Positions 1-9,275 of a stretch of DNA of 64,000 nucleotides are shown in pieces. The notes beneath the pieces were generated by a model. It saw only the letters and a program-made list of their open reading frames with translations. It did not search any database and was not told the DNA's origin. How positions within the stretch are numbered: position 1 is the first letter of the stretch; every line of letters begins with the position of its first letter. The position numbers and the translations under genes are program-made. This stretch comes from Herbaspirillum rubrisubalbicans (lineage in GTDB: Bacteria; Pseudomonadota; Gammaproteobacteria; Burkholderiales; Burkholderiaceae_D), in the NCBI RefSeq assembly GCF_003719195.1, contig NZ_CP024996.1, positions 3,038,001-3,102,000 of the forward strand. The letters are read 5' to 3'.

Positions 1-179
1 GCTCCCAGGCCGATGGCGAAGTCATACAGCTCAGCGATGTGCCAATCGGTGTCATCGACCTGCAAACCGATGTCACTGAAGGCAGGCCTCAAATCCTGCG
101 GCAGACGCGTACCGACGTGCGGCATGGAAATGAGCAAGGGCGTGCTGCCCTGGTGTAGCTGGAAGATAGCGTGCTGCAT
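1..179 (-). CDS. hutG: N-formylglutamate deformylase HutG, N-terminal part (runs off window)
   Basis: Only the first 59 codons are present; the gene continues beyond base 1. The protein begins MQHAIFQLHQGSTPLLISMP and continues with HVGTRLP, the N-terminal signature of N-formylglutamate amidohydrolases, which release formate from N-formyl-L-glutamate in the cytoplasm as the last step of the five-step histidine pathway. The start is the ATG at 177-179, 12 bp after the hutF stop, with a GAGGAAA ribosome site overlapping that stop, so it is probably translationally coupled to hutF. The substrate it needs is the product of HutF next door, which supports the assignment. Confidence 0.85.
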   Translation of the reverse strand, partial: MQHAIFQLHQGSTPLLISMPHVGTRLPQDLRPAFSDIGLQVDDTDWHIAELYDFAIGLG

Positions 180-191
180 GACGTGTTTTCC

Positions 192-1637
192 TCAATCCTT
201 CAACAGATCGACCACTGCCTGGCGGTAGGCCTCGCGGGCGCTTTCCTGCAAGGGATGATGGCCGGCCGCGACCACCTGGCGACCACCGACATAGACATCC
301 CGGATCGGCTGGCCATCGTGCTCGCAGAACACCAATGCCGACAGCAATTGCGCCGGGCTGCGGTCGGCCAGGTTGACATCATCGCCGTCGAGAACCACGA
401 AATCCGCACGCTGCCCCGGCGCCAGACCGGCCACCGGGCGCCCGCTGGCGGCGGCGCCACCGGCCACGGCCTGCGCGAAGAGACGGTCGGCGGTAGCCGG
501 TTCGGCAGGCGAAGCCAGCACGTTGCGACGGCGGTAGTGCAAGCGCTGGCCGTATTCCAGCAAGCGCAGTTCGGAACGCAGATTGATGGCGATGTTGCTG
601 TCCGAACCAATGCCCCAGGGCGTGGCCGATTGCAGCAATTGACCGGCCTCGATGACGCCATCGCCGAGATTGGCTTCGGTGGTCGGGCACAGGCCGACCA
701 CGGCACCACTGGCCGCCAGCGCCTGGTATTCGCCCTGGTCCATATGGGTGGCATGGATCAGGCACCAGCGTGCATCGAGCTGTTGCAGCGAGAGCAGCCA
801 TTGCACTGGCCGCTGGCCGCACCAGGCCAGACAGTCCTGGACTTCACGCCACTGCTCCGCAATATGAATGTGAATGGGAGCATCCTGCCCGCCCGACTGG
901 CGACGCAGGCCCTGTACCAATTCATCCAGCCCTGCCGGCGACACCGCGCGCAGGGAATGCGGAGCCACACCATAGCGCCGCATGGGATTTTCCGGCAGGG
1001 CTTGCAACAGGCGTTCGCGCAGGGCCAGCAGGCTCTGCGCCGAGCCGATGAAACGCGCCTGCTCGCCCGAAGGGGACTGGCTGCCAAAACCGCCATACTG
1101 GTACAGCACCGGCAAGAGCGTCATGCCGATGCCCACCTGGCTGGCAGCCTGCATCAGGCACAGCGCCAATTCGGCGCGATCGGCATAGGGCACGCCGCCC
1201 GGCGCATGGTGCAGGTAATGGAATTCGCACACCGAGGTATAGCCGGCCTTGAGCATCTCGATGTACAGATGGCGGGCGATGGCTTCCTGGTGCTCGGGCT
1301 GCAGGCGCTGGGCAAAACGGTACATCAGCTTGCGCCAGCTCCAGAAGGAGTCCGAGGGACTGCCCATGACTTCGGTCAAGCCCGCCATGGCGCGCTGGAA
1401 GGCGTGCGAATGCAGATTGGGCATTCCGGCAATCACCGGTCCTGCGGCCAGGCCGGCCTGGCCGCGCTGGCTGTCGGTCTGGACCTCGATAAGGCTACCG
1501 CTGGCATCCCAGCGCAGCAGGACGTCGCGGCACCAGCCCTGGGGCAGCAAGGCCAGCGGGCAAAACAGTGCGCGCGCTGCTTGAGCTATATCTTGTTCAG
1601 TCTGGTGTTGCGGTTTTTGTTCGCAGAGCGATGCCAT
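192..1637 (-). CDS. hutF: Formimidoylglutamate deiminase HutF
   Basis: The 481-residue protein is a metal-dependent amidohydrolase that deiminates N-formimino-L-glutamate to N-formyl-L-glutamate and ammonia. Visible motifs are the metal-binding HSHAFQR near residues 76-82, HIHIAEQ near 250, HATHMDQGE near 290 and GSDSNIAINLRSE near 345, in the order expected for HutF. Length matches the family. The ATG at 1635-1637 has an AAGGGTGAG ribosome site. HutF with HutG marks the formylglutamate branch of histidine degradation rather than the one-step HutG-formiminoglutamase branch. The upstream gap to hutD contains a GC-rich hairpin (1673-1689). Confidence 0.93.
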   Translation of the reverse strand: MASLCEQKPQHQTEQDIAQAARALFCPLALLPQGWCRDVLLRWDASGSLIEVQTDSQRGQAGLAAGPVIAGMPNLHSHAFQRAMAGLTEVMGSPSDSFWSWRKLMYRFAQRLQPEHQEAIARHLYIEMLKAGYTSVCEFHYLHHAPGGVPYADRAELALCLMQAASQVGIGMTLLPVLYQYGGFGSQSPSGEQARFIGSAQSLLALRERLLQALPENPMRRYGVAPHSLRAVSPAGLDELVQGLRRQSGGQDAPIHIHIAEQWREVQDCLAWCGQRPVQWLLSLQQLDARWCLIHATHMDQGEYQALAASGAVVGLCPTTEANLGDGVIEAGQLLQSATPWGIGSDSNIAINLRSELRLLEYGQRLHYRRRNVLASPAEPATADRLFAQAVAGGAAASGRPVAGLAPGQRADFVVLDGDDVNLADRSPAQLLSALVFCEHDGQPIRDVYVGGRQVVAAGHHPLQESAREAYRQAVVDLLKD

Positions 1638-1752
1638 ATGCTCACCCTTGTTTTGGCGATTCTGTAGTGTATGCCGGGCGCTCCCCGGCCGCTTGCAGCG
1701 GATGGAAACCGGAAAGGCTCGGCGCTTTCAGCATGGATGCTGGACGTTTTTT

Positions 1753-2412
1753 TCACCCCTTGCGTTCAATGCAGACTGCCAGCACCACCGAGTCCGGGGC
1801 GCAGAGCAGATCCGGGAGAGTTGCCCCCGGCTCCTCGCGCAGGCGGGCAAATTCGCCTCGGCGCAAGGTCTGGCGTAGGCCATGCTGGTCCGACAGGCAA
1901 GCCGCCCCCTGGGCGACATAGACCAGCACGGTAGCTGCTGGCAGGCGACGCTCCTGGATGTCACCCAAGACCTCCACCCTGCCCTGTGCGCTCTCACGCC
2001 GCACCATCAGGTTGAAATCCAGGGTCGGCGCGCCATGCAGGCACACGCTGATGGCTTGTTCACCGGGGAACGCATGGGGGACGAAGCAGTGCACCAGATC
2101 CTGCACCTGGCGACCCTGGCTGTGCATGGTGAAGCCACCTCCCTCCAGCAGGACGATGGTGCGGTCGATGCCATCAAAGGTGGAAAATTCACCATCGACA
2201 CCGACATCGGCCACGCTCACGCGCCACACGAAATGGGCGAAATCCGCATCGGGCGGCTCCACGCACAGTTCACGGGTCTGGCCACCTTCGTTCTTCCAGG
2301 GCACGGCAGCAATGCGGCCCAGTTCGCCGACGAACTGGATGGCGCTGGTCCGCTGCGGGCCGCTGGTCTGCGCCAGCTGTGACGCCGGTTGCGACTTGAG
2401 CTCAAGCACCAT
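1753..2412 (-). CDS. hutD: HutD family protein
   Basis: A 219-residue cupin-fold protein carrying the family signature [13 protein letters not shown] near residues 37-49. HutD proteins occur in hut operons; their biochemical role is not settled and a role in limiting hut expression or binding formylglutamate has been suggested. The ATG overlaps the last 11 bases of the ABC ATPase gene, so the two are coupled. A later start is possible because the first 25 or so residues are Ser/Gln/Pro-rich and poorly conserved. Confidence 0.85.
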   Translation of the reverse strand: MVLELKSQPASQLAQTSGPQRTSAIQFVGELGRIAAVPWKNEGGQTRELCVEPPDADFAHFVWRVSVADVGVDGEFSTFDGIDRTIVLLEGGGFTMHSQGRQVQDLVHCFVPHAFPGEQAISVCLHGAPTLDFNLMVRRESAQGRVEVLGDIQERRLPAATVLVYVAQGAACLSDQHGLRQTLRRGEFARLREEPGATLPDLLCAPDSVVLAVCIERKG

Positions 2413-3175
2413 GCGCCACCTCGCGAGCCAGCATGGTTTGCAGGAAGCTGCGGGTACGCGCCTCGCGCGGATCGGTGAAAATGGCCGAGGGCGGGCCGGA
2501 TTCGACGATGCTGCCGTGATCCATCACCACCACCACATCGGCTACTTCGCGCGCAAAGCCCATTTCATGGGTGACGATAAGCATGGTCATGCCTTCAGCC
2601 GCCAGGTCCTGCATCACTTGCAGCACTTCGCCGACCAGTTCCGGGTCCAGTGCCGAGGTCGGTTCATCAAACAGCATCACCTTGGGCTCCATGGCCAGGG
2701 CGCGAGCAATGGCCACCCGTTGCTTCTGGCCACCGGACAAGGTGCCGGGATAATCCTTGGCCTTGTGTTCCAGCCCGACCTTCTTCAACAGTCGCAAGCC
2801 GTGCTCCTGCGCCTCTTTGCGCGGCACGCCACGCAGGCAGGTGGGTGCCAGGGTGATGTTGTCCAGCACGGTGAGATGCGGAAACAGGTTGAAGGACTGG
2901 AACACCATGCCCACTTCGGCGCGCAAGGCGTCCAGATTGGATTCGGGCATCATGCGACCACTCTGCACCACCGCATGGCCGCATACCATCACGGTGCCGC
3001 CCTCGGCGGTCTCCAGGCCATTCAGACAGCGCAGGAAGGTACTCTTGCCGCTGCCGCTGGGGCCGATGATAACCACTACCTGGCTAGGCGCGACGGCAAA
3101 ATCGATACCATTCAATACCAGATGCCGTCCGAAGGACTTCTGCAAGCCCTTGACCTCGACGATGGGCTGTTGCAT
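2402..3175 (-). CDS. Polar amino acid ABC transporter, ATP-binding subunit
   Basis: A 257-residue ATPase of the HisP/GlnQ type that energises import through the adjacent permease. It shows Walker [10 protein letters not shown] near residue 38, signature [12 protein letters not shown] near 139 and Walker [15 protein letters not shown] just after. The ATG at 3173-3175 is preferred over the GTG one codon upstream because GGGAGGG lies 5-6 nt before it; it overlaps the permease stop by one base (TGATG). Position before hutD-hutF suggests histidine, urocanate or another imidazole compound as cargo, but sequence alone does not fix the substrate. Confidence 0.9.
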   Translation of the reverse strand: MQQPIVEVKGLQKSFGRHLVLNGIDFAVAPSQVVVIIGPSGSGKSTFLRCLNGLETAEGGTVMVCGHAVVQSGRMMPESNLDALRAEVGMVFQSFNLFPHLTVLDNITLAPTCLRGVPRKEAQEHGLRLLKKVGLEHKAKDYPGTLSGGQKQRVAIARALAMEPKVMLFDEPTSALDPELVGEVLQVMQDLAAEGMTMLIVTHEMGFAREVADVVVVMDHGSIVESGPPSAIFTDPREARTRSFLQTMLAREVAHGA

Positions 3176-3840
3176 CACACCCTCCCTTCCGAACGCAAGA
3201 CTTTTTCGATACGCCGCAGTATCAGCGTGGTGACGGTAGTCAGCACCAGGTAGATCAGGGCGATGACCAGATAGGTTTCCAGCGAGCGGTAGGTGATGCT
3301 GATGATCTTCTCGCCCTCGTGCATCAGGTCGGCGATGGTCAGCAGCGATACCAGCGCCGAATTCTTGATCAGGGCGATGAATTCATTGCCCAGCGGCGGG
3401 ATCATGCGCACGAAGGCCTGCGGCAGGATCACGCGCCGCATCGCCATGCGATAGGGCAAGCCCAGCGAGCGTGCCGCTTCCATCTGGCCGCGCTCGATCG
3501 ACTGGATGGAACCGCGCACGATTTCTGAGATATAGGCCCCGCTGTAGATGCCCAGGCCCAGGATGCCACAGACGAAGGCCGGCAGGATCAGCCCCACGTG
3601 CGGCAAGCCGAAGAACCACAGGAACAACTGCACCAGCAGGGGCGTGCCGCGCACCAGCGTGAGATAGAAGGTACACAGGCCATAGATCAGGCGGCGCTGC
3701 GGATTGAGCCGCCCCAAGCCGATCAGCAGGCCCAGCACACAGCCCAGCACCAGCGAGGCAGCGGTGATTTCCACCGTCACCATGGTGCCATGCAGCAGCG
3801 AGGACCAACTGTCCCAAACGCCTGAAAAATCCAGTTTCAT
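3175..3840 (-). CDS. Polar amino acid ABC transporter, permease subunit
   Basis: A 221-residue inner-membrane permease of the His/Glu/Gln type. The EAA loop reads [21 protein letters not shown], with conserved Glu and Gly that dock on the ATPase. The start at 3838-3840 (MKLDFSG) has GGAG 8 nt upstream; an in-frame ATG nine codons earlier lacks a site. A single permease implies a homodimer. It is separated from the binding-protein gene by 155 bp containing a strong hairpin. Confidence 0.9.
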   Translation of the reverse strand: MKLDFSGVWDSWSSLLHGTMVTVEITAASLVLGCVLGLLIGLGRLNPQRRLIYGLCTFYLTLVRGTPLLVQLFLWFFGLPHVGLILPAFVCGILGLGIYSGAYISEIVRGSIQSIERGQMEAARSLGLPYRMAMRRVILPQAFVRMIPPLGNEFIALIKNSALVSLLTIADLMHEGEKIISITYRSLETYLVIALIYLVLTTVTTLILRRIEKVLRSEGRV

Positions 3841-3917
3841 GAAATGCTCCGGCAAAAGGAAACCCATTCCCGGTCAGCATCGACCGGGCCGGGGGCGTTT
3901 GTTCGAAGGGTGAGATC

Positions 3918-3957
3918 GGCGGCCCTGGCTAAGCAGTCACAGCCAGGTCAAGCCGCC
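3918..3957 (-). promoter_or_regulatory. Two-stem intercistronic hairpin between binding-protein and permease genes
   Basis: GGCGG (3918-3922) pairs with CCGCC (3953-3957) and encloses CCTGGCT (3924-3930) paired with AGCCAGG (3941-3947). No U-tract follows in the transcribed direction. Such structures after periplasmic binding-protein genes commonly protect the upstream message and lower expression of the membrane subunits; that role here is inference. Confidence 0.55.
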
Positions 3958-3995
3958 GTAGGTCTAGTCAACGAAGACAGCGTGGCGGCTGGAAC

Positions 3996-4760
3996 TCACT
4001 CGCTCTTGCCGAACCACTTGTTGGTGAGCGCGGTATAGGTGCCGTTGATGCGCAGGGTCTGCAGCGCCTTGTTCAATTGCTCGGCCAGCGCAGTATCGTC
4101 CTTGCGCATGGCAAAGCCGTACAACTCGGTGGTCAGGCCCTTGTCCAGTACTCGCACCAACGGCTGGGTACGGGCATATTCCACCGCAGCCGGACGGCCG
4201 GTCACCACGGCATTGACACGGCCGGTGGCCAGCAGATCGAACATGGCCTGGTTCTTTTCCACTTCGACGCGCTCCACGCCGGGGAAGTTGTCGCGCAGGT
4301 AGCCCACCGATTTGGTGCCGACCTGCACCGAGACGCGCTTACCCTTGTTCAGGTCTTCCGGTACCTTGATGCTGCTGTCGTCGCGACGCACCAGCACGGC
4401 TAGGCCACCCCGGTAGTAAGGATCGCTGAAGGCGACCACCTTGCGGCGCTCATCGGTCATGTAGATGGCCGAGGCAGCGATATCGAAACGATTGGAAATG
4501 AGACCCGGGATGAGGCCCTTGAAATCGATGTCGACCCACTGGATCTTCTTGCCCATGGTCTTGACCAGGGCTTCCATCAGTTCCACATCGAAACCGGTGC
4601 GCTTGCCATCCTTGACGAATTCCATCGGCGGGAAGGTGGCATCGGTCCCCACGCGGATCACGTTATCAGTGGGTTGGGCGGCCTGCGCGGCCGGTATGGC
4701 AGCGCAAATCATGGCCAGGCTGGCAGTAAAGGCGCACAGCAGCTTGCAAAGCTTCATCAT
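3996..4760 (-). CDS. Polar amino acid ABC transporter, periplasmic substrate-binding protein
   Basis: A 254-residue protein with a clear signal peptide (residues 1-28, ending AAQA-A), then the SBP_bac_3 fold opening with VGTDATFPPMEFVKDGKRTGFDVE. It captures a polar amino acid in the periplasm and delivers it to the permease encoded next. The family cannot be narrowed to histidine from sequence alone, but the hut context makes histidine or an imidazole acid most likely. Confidence 0.9.
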   Translation of the reverse strand: MMKLCKLLCAFTASLAMICAAIPAAQAAQPTDNVIRVGTDATFPPMEFVKDGKRTGFDVELMEALVKTMGKKIQWVDIDFKGLIPGLISNRFDIAASAIYMTDERRKVVAFSDPYYRGGLAVLVRRDDSSIKVPEDLNKGKRVSVQVGTKSVGYLRDNFPGVERVEVEKNQAMFDLLATGRVNAVVTGRPAAVEYARTQPLVRVLDKGLTTELYGFAMRKDDTALAEQLNKALQTLRINGTYTALTNKWFGKSE

Positions 4761-4877
4761 GAGTTCCTCAGAAAAGACGACGACATGGACTGGACGCCGG
4801 CGGATGCCGACGCGATGGACTACAAAAACCTCTGGCGTCCAGCTCGCGCCGCCTGCAGACCGCGCGATCGGGCTGGC

Positions 4878-5615
4878 TTAAAAACGGTTACAGATGCGCT
4901 GCGCCGACTCCACCGTCATGCGTACCAGCTCCTGTTCGCGGTTACCCACCCGCAGGGCCGGAGCCATCAGCGTGATGGTGCCTTCCAGGCGCCCATTGGA
5001 GGTCATGATGGGTACCGAGACGCCCCACACGCCCAGGTCCACTTCACTCTCACTGATGGAATAGCCACGGCGACGGATTTCATCGAGCTGGGCTTCCAGC
5101 GCAGCGACTTCCTCGGGCTTGTCACCCAATTGGTCCGCCACTAGTTTCTGTTGCAGCTTGCGTGGCATGAACGCCAGCAGGCTCTTGGCCGACGCCCCCT
5201 TGAGCAGCGGATGCGCCCGGCCCTTGACGAAGGAACAGCGCAGCGGCTGGTCGCTTTCTTCCATGGCGATGCACACCATCTGGCCATTGATGGGAACCAG
5301 CAGGCCCACGCTTTCGCCACTGCGCTGCACCAGCGAAATGATTTCTTCGCGGCTCTGGCCGATCAGGTTGGAATTCTGATCGAAGCCCCAGGCCAGCTGC
5401 ACGCCGGTCGGACCGGGCTCAAAGGTGCCAGAATTCATGTGCTCCTGCAACAACCCCCACTTCTTCAGGGATGCCAGGTGGCGATAAACAGTACTGACCG
5501 GTTGTTGCACCATCGCAGCAATCTGCTTGGCACTGACGGGCTTGCCGGCACGGGCCACGCCGGCGAGTACGTGAAGAACGCGATCAACGATGGTAGATGT
5601 TTGTGGAGAGTCCAT
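4878..5615 (-). CDS. IclR family transcriptional regulator
   Basis: A 245-residue regulator with an N-terminal winged helix (VSAKQIAAMVQQPVSTVYRHLASL, residues 28-51) and a C-terminal IclR effector domain (residues 80-240). It stands at the head of the transporter-hut cluster, same strand, 117 bp before the binding-protein gene, so it is the likely local regulator. hut genes of proteobacteria are more often controlled by the GntR-type HutC, so an IclR here hints that the inducer may be an imidazole compound other than urocanate. The ligand is not predictable from sequence. Confidence 0.85.
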   Translation of the reverse strand: MDSPQTSTIVDRVLHVLAGVARAGKPVSAKQIAAMVQQPVSTVYRHLASLKKWGLLQEHMNSGTFEPGPTGVQLAWGFDQNSNLIGQSREEIISLVQRSGESVGLLVPINGQMVCIAMEESDQPLRCSFVKGRAHPLLKGASAKSLLAFMPRKLQQKLVADQLGDKPEEVAALEAQLDEIRRRGYSISESEVDLGVWGVSVPIMTSNGRLEGTITLMAPALRVGNREQELVRMTVESAQRICNRF

Positions 5616-5655
5616 GGCGGCAATATAAGGTTAATTTCTCACTTTAGGCGAATGA

Positions 5656-5672
5656 TTCCCGCATATGGGGAA
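5656..5672. promoter_or_regulatory. Imperfect dyad TTCCC-GCATATG-GGGAA upstream of the IclR gene
   Basis: The sequence TTCCCGCATATGGGGAA lies about 40 bp before the IclR start and has five-base complementary ends around a CATATG centre. It could be the IclR operator. The dyad is slightly off-centre and there is no second copy before the binding-protein gene, so support is weak. Confidence 0.25.
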
Positions 5673-5793
5673 ATAAATTGAAAAATTTTGAGACGCTTTT
5701 TCATATATTCCCAGGCGGCGGCTGAATTTTCTCACCTGTAACGAAAATTGCCTCATGCTATTTTTTAACCGCTCAGTGCCTAAAAAATTCTAG

Positions 5794-5801
5794 TGTCGAC
5801 A
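5794..5801. promoter_or_regulatory. Distal GntR operator candidate (TGTCGACA)
   Basis: The palindrome AGTGTCGACACT (5792-5803) contains TGTCGACA, which recurs at 5857-5864. Both lie just before the gntR gene. FadR/FCD-type GntR proteins bind short palindromes of this style, so autoregulation plus control of acnD-prpF is likely. Confidence 0.6.
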
Positions 5802-5856
5802 CTTCTTCCATTTTTCAGGTGAAGTGCTATGATTAAATAGATCAAAACCTAAATAT

Positions 5857-5864
5857 TGTCGACA
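5857..5864. promoter_or_regulatory. Proximal GntR operator candidate (TGTCGACA)
   Basis: The second TGTCGACA, in the context ATTGTCGACACAG, ends 13 bp before the gntR ATG. Its centre is exactly 63 bp from the distal copy, about six helical turns, so two dimers could sit on the same face. There is no obvious Shine-Dalgarno sequence between it and the start. Confidence 0.6.
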
Positions 5865-5877
5865 CAGTCAAAATGAC

Positions 5878-6600
5878 ATGAGCGAGCTCATTGCACTATC
5901 CGGCGCAGAACGCGAGGGAGAAACCCTCTCGGAACACGTTTTCCGCAAGATCCAGAGTGCCATCGTGCAAGGCGAGATCGCGCCCGGCAGCAAGATTTCC
6001 GAACCCGAACTGGCGCGCACCTATGGCATCAGCCGGGGCCCGTTGCGCGAAGCCATCCACCGCCTGGAAGGCCAGAACCTGCTGGTGCGAGTCCCCCATG
6101 TAGGTGCCAGGGTGGTATCGCTGACCCTGGAAGGCCTGGTGGAATTGTTCCAGATCCGCGAATCGCTGGAAGGCATGGCCTGCCGTCTGGCCGCCCAGCG
6201 CATGAGCCGGGCCGAACTGGACGAACTGCGGCGGGTGCTCGATACCCATGAAAAGGACGAAGCCTTCCAGGCCGGCCGCGGCTACTACCAGCAGGAAGGC
6301 GACTACGACTTCCACTACAAGATCATCCAGGCCAGCGGCAACCAGATTCTGACCCGCATCCTCTGCGGCGAGCTGTACCAGTTGGCGCGCATGTACCGCA
6401 TCCAGTATTCCGCCACCCCCAATCGACCACGCCAGGCCTTTGCCGAGCACCACCGCATCCTCGATGCCCTGGCCGATGGCGATGGCGAACTGGCCGACCT
6501 GCTCATGCGGCGCCACATCGGCGCCTCGCGCCGCAATATCGAACACCAGATCGCCCATGGCGCGCCGGGCGCTCCCGACCAGCAACGCGATCAAGCCTGA
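5878..6600 (+). CDS. GntR family regulator (FadR/FCD subfamily)
   Basis: A 240-residue regulator: winged-helix domain at residues 15-80 (SEPELARTYGISRGPLREAI) followed by an all-helical FCD ligand domain whose metal-binding histidines fall in the DFHYKII and RRHIGASRR segments. It lies 53 bp before acnD on the same strand and carries two TGTCGACA palindromes in its own leader, so it is probably an autoregulated repressor of the methylcitrate genes, answering to methylcitrate or propionyl metabolites. The ligand is inference. Confidence 0.85.
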   Translation: MSELIALSGAEREGETLSEHVFRKIQSAIVQGEIAPGSKISEPELARTYGISRGPLREAIHRLEGQNLLVRVPHVGARVVSLTLEGLVELFQIRESLEGMACRLAAQRMSRAELDELRRVLDTHEKDEAFQAGRGYYQQEGDYDFHYKIIQASGNQILTRILCGELYQLARMYRIQYSATPNRPRQAFAEHHRILDALADGDGELADLLMRRHIGASRRNIEHQIAHGAPGAPDQQRDQA

Positions 6601-6653
6601 ACCGCATCCCCCGCACAACAACCATTCCATCAACGAGACACGAGCCAACCGCC

Positions 6654-9275
6654 ATGAATACCCAATACCGCAAGCCACTGCCCGGCACCCGCCTGGATTA
6701 CTTCGATGCCCGCGCCGCCGTGGAGGCGATCCGCCCCGGCGCCTGGGACACCCTGCCCTACACCTCACGCGTGCTGGCAGAAAACCTGGTGCGCCGCTGC
6801 GATCCGGCCACCCTCACCGATTCGCTGCGCCAGCTCATCGAACGCAAGCGCGAACTGGATTTCCCGTGGTTCCCGGCGCGCGTGGTGTGCCACGACATCC
6901 TGGGCCAAACTGCGCTGGTGGACCTGGCCGGCTTGCGCGATGCGATTGCCGACATGGGTGGCGATCCGGCCAAGGTCAATCCGGTGGTGCCGGTGCAACT
7001 GATCGTGGACCATTCGCTGGCGGTGGAATGCGGCGGCGATGATCCGCAGGCGTTTGAAAAGAATCGTGCCATCGAAGACCGCCGCAATGAAGACCGCTTC
7101 CACTTCATCGACTGGACCAAGCTGGCCTTCGAGAACGTAGACGTGATCCCGCCCGGCAACGGCATCATGCACCAGATCAACCTGGAAAAGATGTCGCCGG
7201 TGATCCATGCCAAGGATGGCGTAGCCTTCCCCGACACCCTGGTCGGCACCGACAGCCACACCCCGCACGTGGATGCGCTGGGCGTGATCGCCATTGGCGT
7301 GGGTGGCCTGGAAGCCGAAAACGTCATGCTGGGCCGCGCCTCCTGGATGCGCCTGCCCGACATCATCGGGGTGGAATTGACTGGCCGCCGCCAGAGCGGC
7401 ATCACCGCCACCGACATCGTGCTCTCGCTGACCGAATTCCTGCGCAAGCAGAAGGTGGTGGGTGCCTACCTGGAATTCTATGGCGAGGGCGCAGCCAGCC
7501 TGACGCTGGGGGACCGCGCCACCATCTCCAACATGGCCCCGGAATATGGTGCGACGGCGGCCATGTTCTCGATCGACCAGCAGACCATCGACTACCTGAA
7601 GCTGACCGGCCGCGAAGATGAACAGGTCAAGCTGGTGGAAACCTATGCCAAGGAGGCCGGCCTCTGGTCCGATAGCCTCAGCAAGGCCGAGTACGAGCGC
7701 GTGCTGCGCTTCGACCTCTCCACCGTGGTCCGCACCTTGGCTGGCCCGAGCAATCCGCACAAGCGCCTGCCGGTGTCCGAACTGGCCGCACAAGGCATCG
7801 CCGGCAAGGTCGAGAACGAACCCGGCAAGATGCCCGATGGCGCCGTCATCATCGCCGCCATCACCAGCTGCACCAATACCAGCAACCCGCGCAACGTGAT
7901 CGCGGCGGCCCTGCTGGCGCGCAATGCCAATCGCCTGGGCCTGGCCCGCAAGCCCTGGGTGAAGAGTTCGCTGGCGCCTGGCTCCAAGGCGGTCGAACTC
8001 TACCTGGAAGAAGCCGGCCTGACCGCCGACCTGGAAAAGCTGGGCTTTGGCATCGTCGCCTTTGCCTGCACCACCTGCAACGGCATGTCCGGCGCGCTTG
8101 ACCCGAAGATCCAGCAGGAAATCATCGACCGCGACCTCTACAGCACCGCCGTGCTGTCCGGCAATCGCAACTTCGATGGCCGCATCCACCCCTATGCCAA
8201 GCAGGCCTTCCTGGCCTCGCCGCCGCTGGTGGTGGCCTATGCCATTGCTGGCACCATCCGTTTCGACATCGAACAGGACGTGCTGGGCGTCACCGCCGAG
8301 GGCCGCGAAATCCGCCTGAAGGATATCTGGCCCAGCGATGAAGAAATCGACGCCGTGGTCGCGGCTGCCGTCAAGCCGCAACAGTTCCGCAATGTCTACA
8401 CCCCCATGTTCGCCGCCCGCGTGGACCGCAGCCAGTCGGTCAGCCCGCTGTACGACTGGCGTGCCCAGAGCACCTACATCCGCCGCCCGCCCTACTGGGA
8501 AGGCGCGCTGGCCGGTGCGCGCACCTTGACGGGAATGCGTCCGCTGGCCGTGCTGGGTGACAACATCACCACCGACCATCTCTCGCCCTCCAACGCCATC
8601 CTGCTCGACAGCGCAGCGGGCGAATACCTGGCCAAGATGGGCTTGCCGGAAGAAGACTTCAATTCCTACGCCACCCACCGGGGCGACCACCTGACCGCGC
8701 AGCGCGCCACCTTTGCCAACCCCAAGCTGTTCAACGAAATGGTGAAGAAAGCCGACGGCAGCGTGCAGCAAGGCTCCCTGGCGCGGCTGGAGCCGGAAGG
8801 CCGTGTCATGCGCATGTGGGAAACCATCGAAACCTACATGGAGCGCAAGCAGCCCCTGATCATCATCGCCGGCGCCGACTACGGCCAGGGTTCGTCCCGC
8901 GACTGGGCCGCCAAGGGCGTGCGCCTGGCCGGGGTGGAAGCTATCGTGGCCGAAGGCTTCGAACGCATCCACCGCACCAACCTGATCGGCATGGGCGTGC
9001 TGCCGCTGGAATTCAAGCCTGGTGAAAACCGCAACACCTATGCCATCGATGGCACCGAAACCTATGACGTCATCGGCCAACGCCGTCCGCGCGCCGACCT
9101 GACGCTGGTGATCCATCGCAAGAATGGCGAGCGGGTGGAAGTACCGGTCACCTGCCGCCTCGATACCGCCGAAGAAGTCTCGATCTATGAAGCCGGTGGC
9201 GTGCTGCAACGCTTCGCCCAGGACTTCCTGGAAGCCTCCGCCAACGCCGGCCAGAACGCCAAGGAACAAGCATGA
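6654..9275 (+). CDS. acnD: 2-methylcitrate dehydratase, Fe-S dependent (AcnD)
   Basis: An 873-residue aconitase-family enzyme. The [4Fe-4S] ligands are visible in SCTNTSNP near residue 405 and ACTTCNGMSG near 470; the swivel-domain motif GADYGQGSSRDWAAKG lies near 742. Pairing with prpF identifies it as AcnD, which dehydrates 2-methylcitrate to a methylaconitate isomer, rather than housekeeping AcnA. The stop overlaps the prpF start (ATGA), so the two are coupled. The usual partners prpB and prpC are not in this window. Confidence 0.9.
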   Translation: MNTQYRKPLPGTRLDYFDARAAVEAIRPGAWDTLPYTSRVLAENLVRRCDPATLTDSLRQLIERKRELDFPWFPARVVCHDILGQTALVDLAGLRDAIADMGGDPAKVNPVVPVQLIVDHSLAVECGGDDPQAFEKNRAIEDRRNEDRFHFIDWTKLAFENVDVIPPGNGIMHQINLEKMSPVIHAKDGVAFPDTLVGTDSHTPHVDALGVIAIGVGGLEAENVMLGRASWMRLPDIIGVELTGRRQSGITATDIVLSLTEFLRKQKVVGAYLEFYGEGAASLTLGDRATISNMAPEYGATAAMFSIDQQTIDYLKLTGREDEQVKLVETYAKEAGLWSDSLSKAEYERVLRFDLSTVVRTLAGPSNPHKRLPVSELAAQGIAGKVENEPGKMPDGAVIIAAITSCTNTSNPRNVIAAALLARNANRLGLARKPWVKSSLAPGSKAVELYLEEAGLTADLEKLGFGIVAFACTTCNGMSGALDPKIQQEIIDRDLYSTAVLSGNRNFDGRIHPYAKQAFLASPPLVVAYAIAGTIRFDIEQDVLGVTAEGREIRLKDIWPSDEEIDAVVAAAVKPQQFRNVYTPMFAARVDRSQSVSPLYDWRAQSTYIRRPPYWEGALAGARTLTGMRPLAVLGDNITTDHLSPSNAILLDSAAGEYLAKMGLPEEDFNSYATHRGDHLTAQRATFANPKLFNEMVKKADGSVQQGSLARLEPEGRVMRMWETIETYMERKQPLIIIAGADYGQGSSRDWAAKGVRLAGVEAIVAEGFERIHRTNLIGMGVLPLEFKPGENRNTYAIDGTETYDVIGQRRPRADLTLVIHRKNGERVEVPVTCRLDTAEEVSIYEAGGVLQRFAQDFLEASANAGQNAKEQA

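Noticed and set aside
171..1667. 498-codon open frame opposite hutF
   Set aside because: His/Gln/Gly-rich shadow; hutF on the other strand has clear motifs.
6765..9269. 834-codon open frame on the minus strand opposite acnD
   Set aside because: Composition mirrors the codon pattern of acnD and the protein has no known domain; a high-GC shadow.
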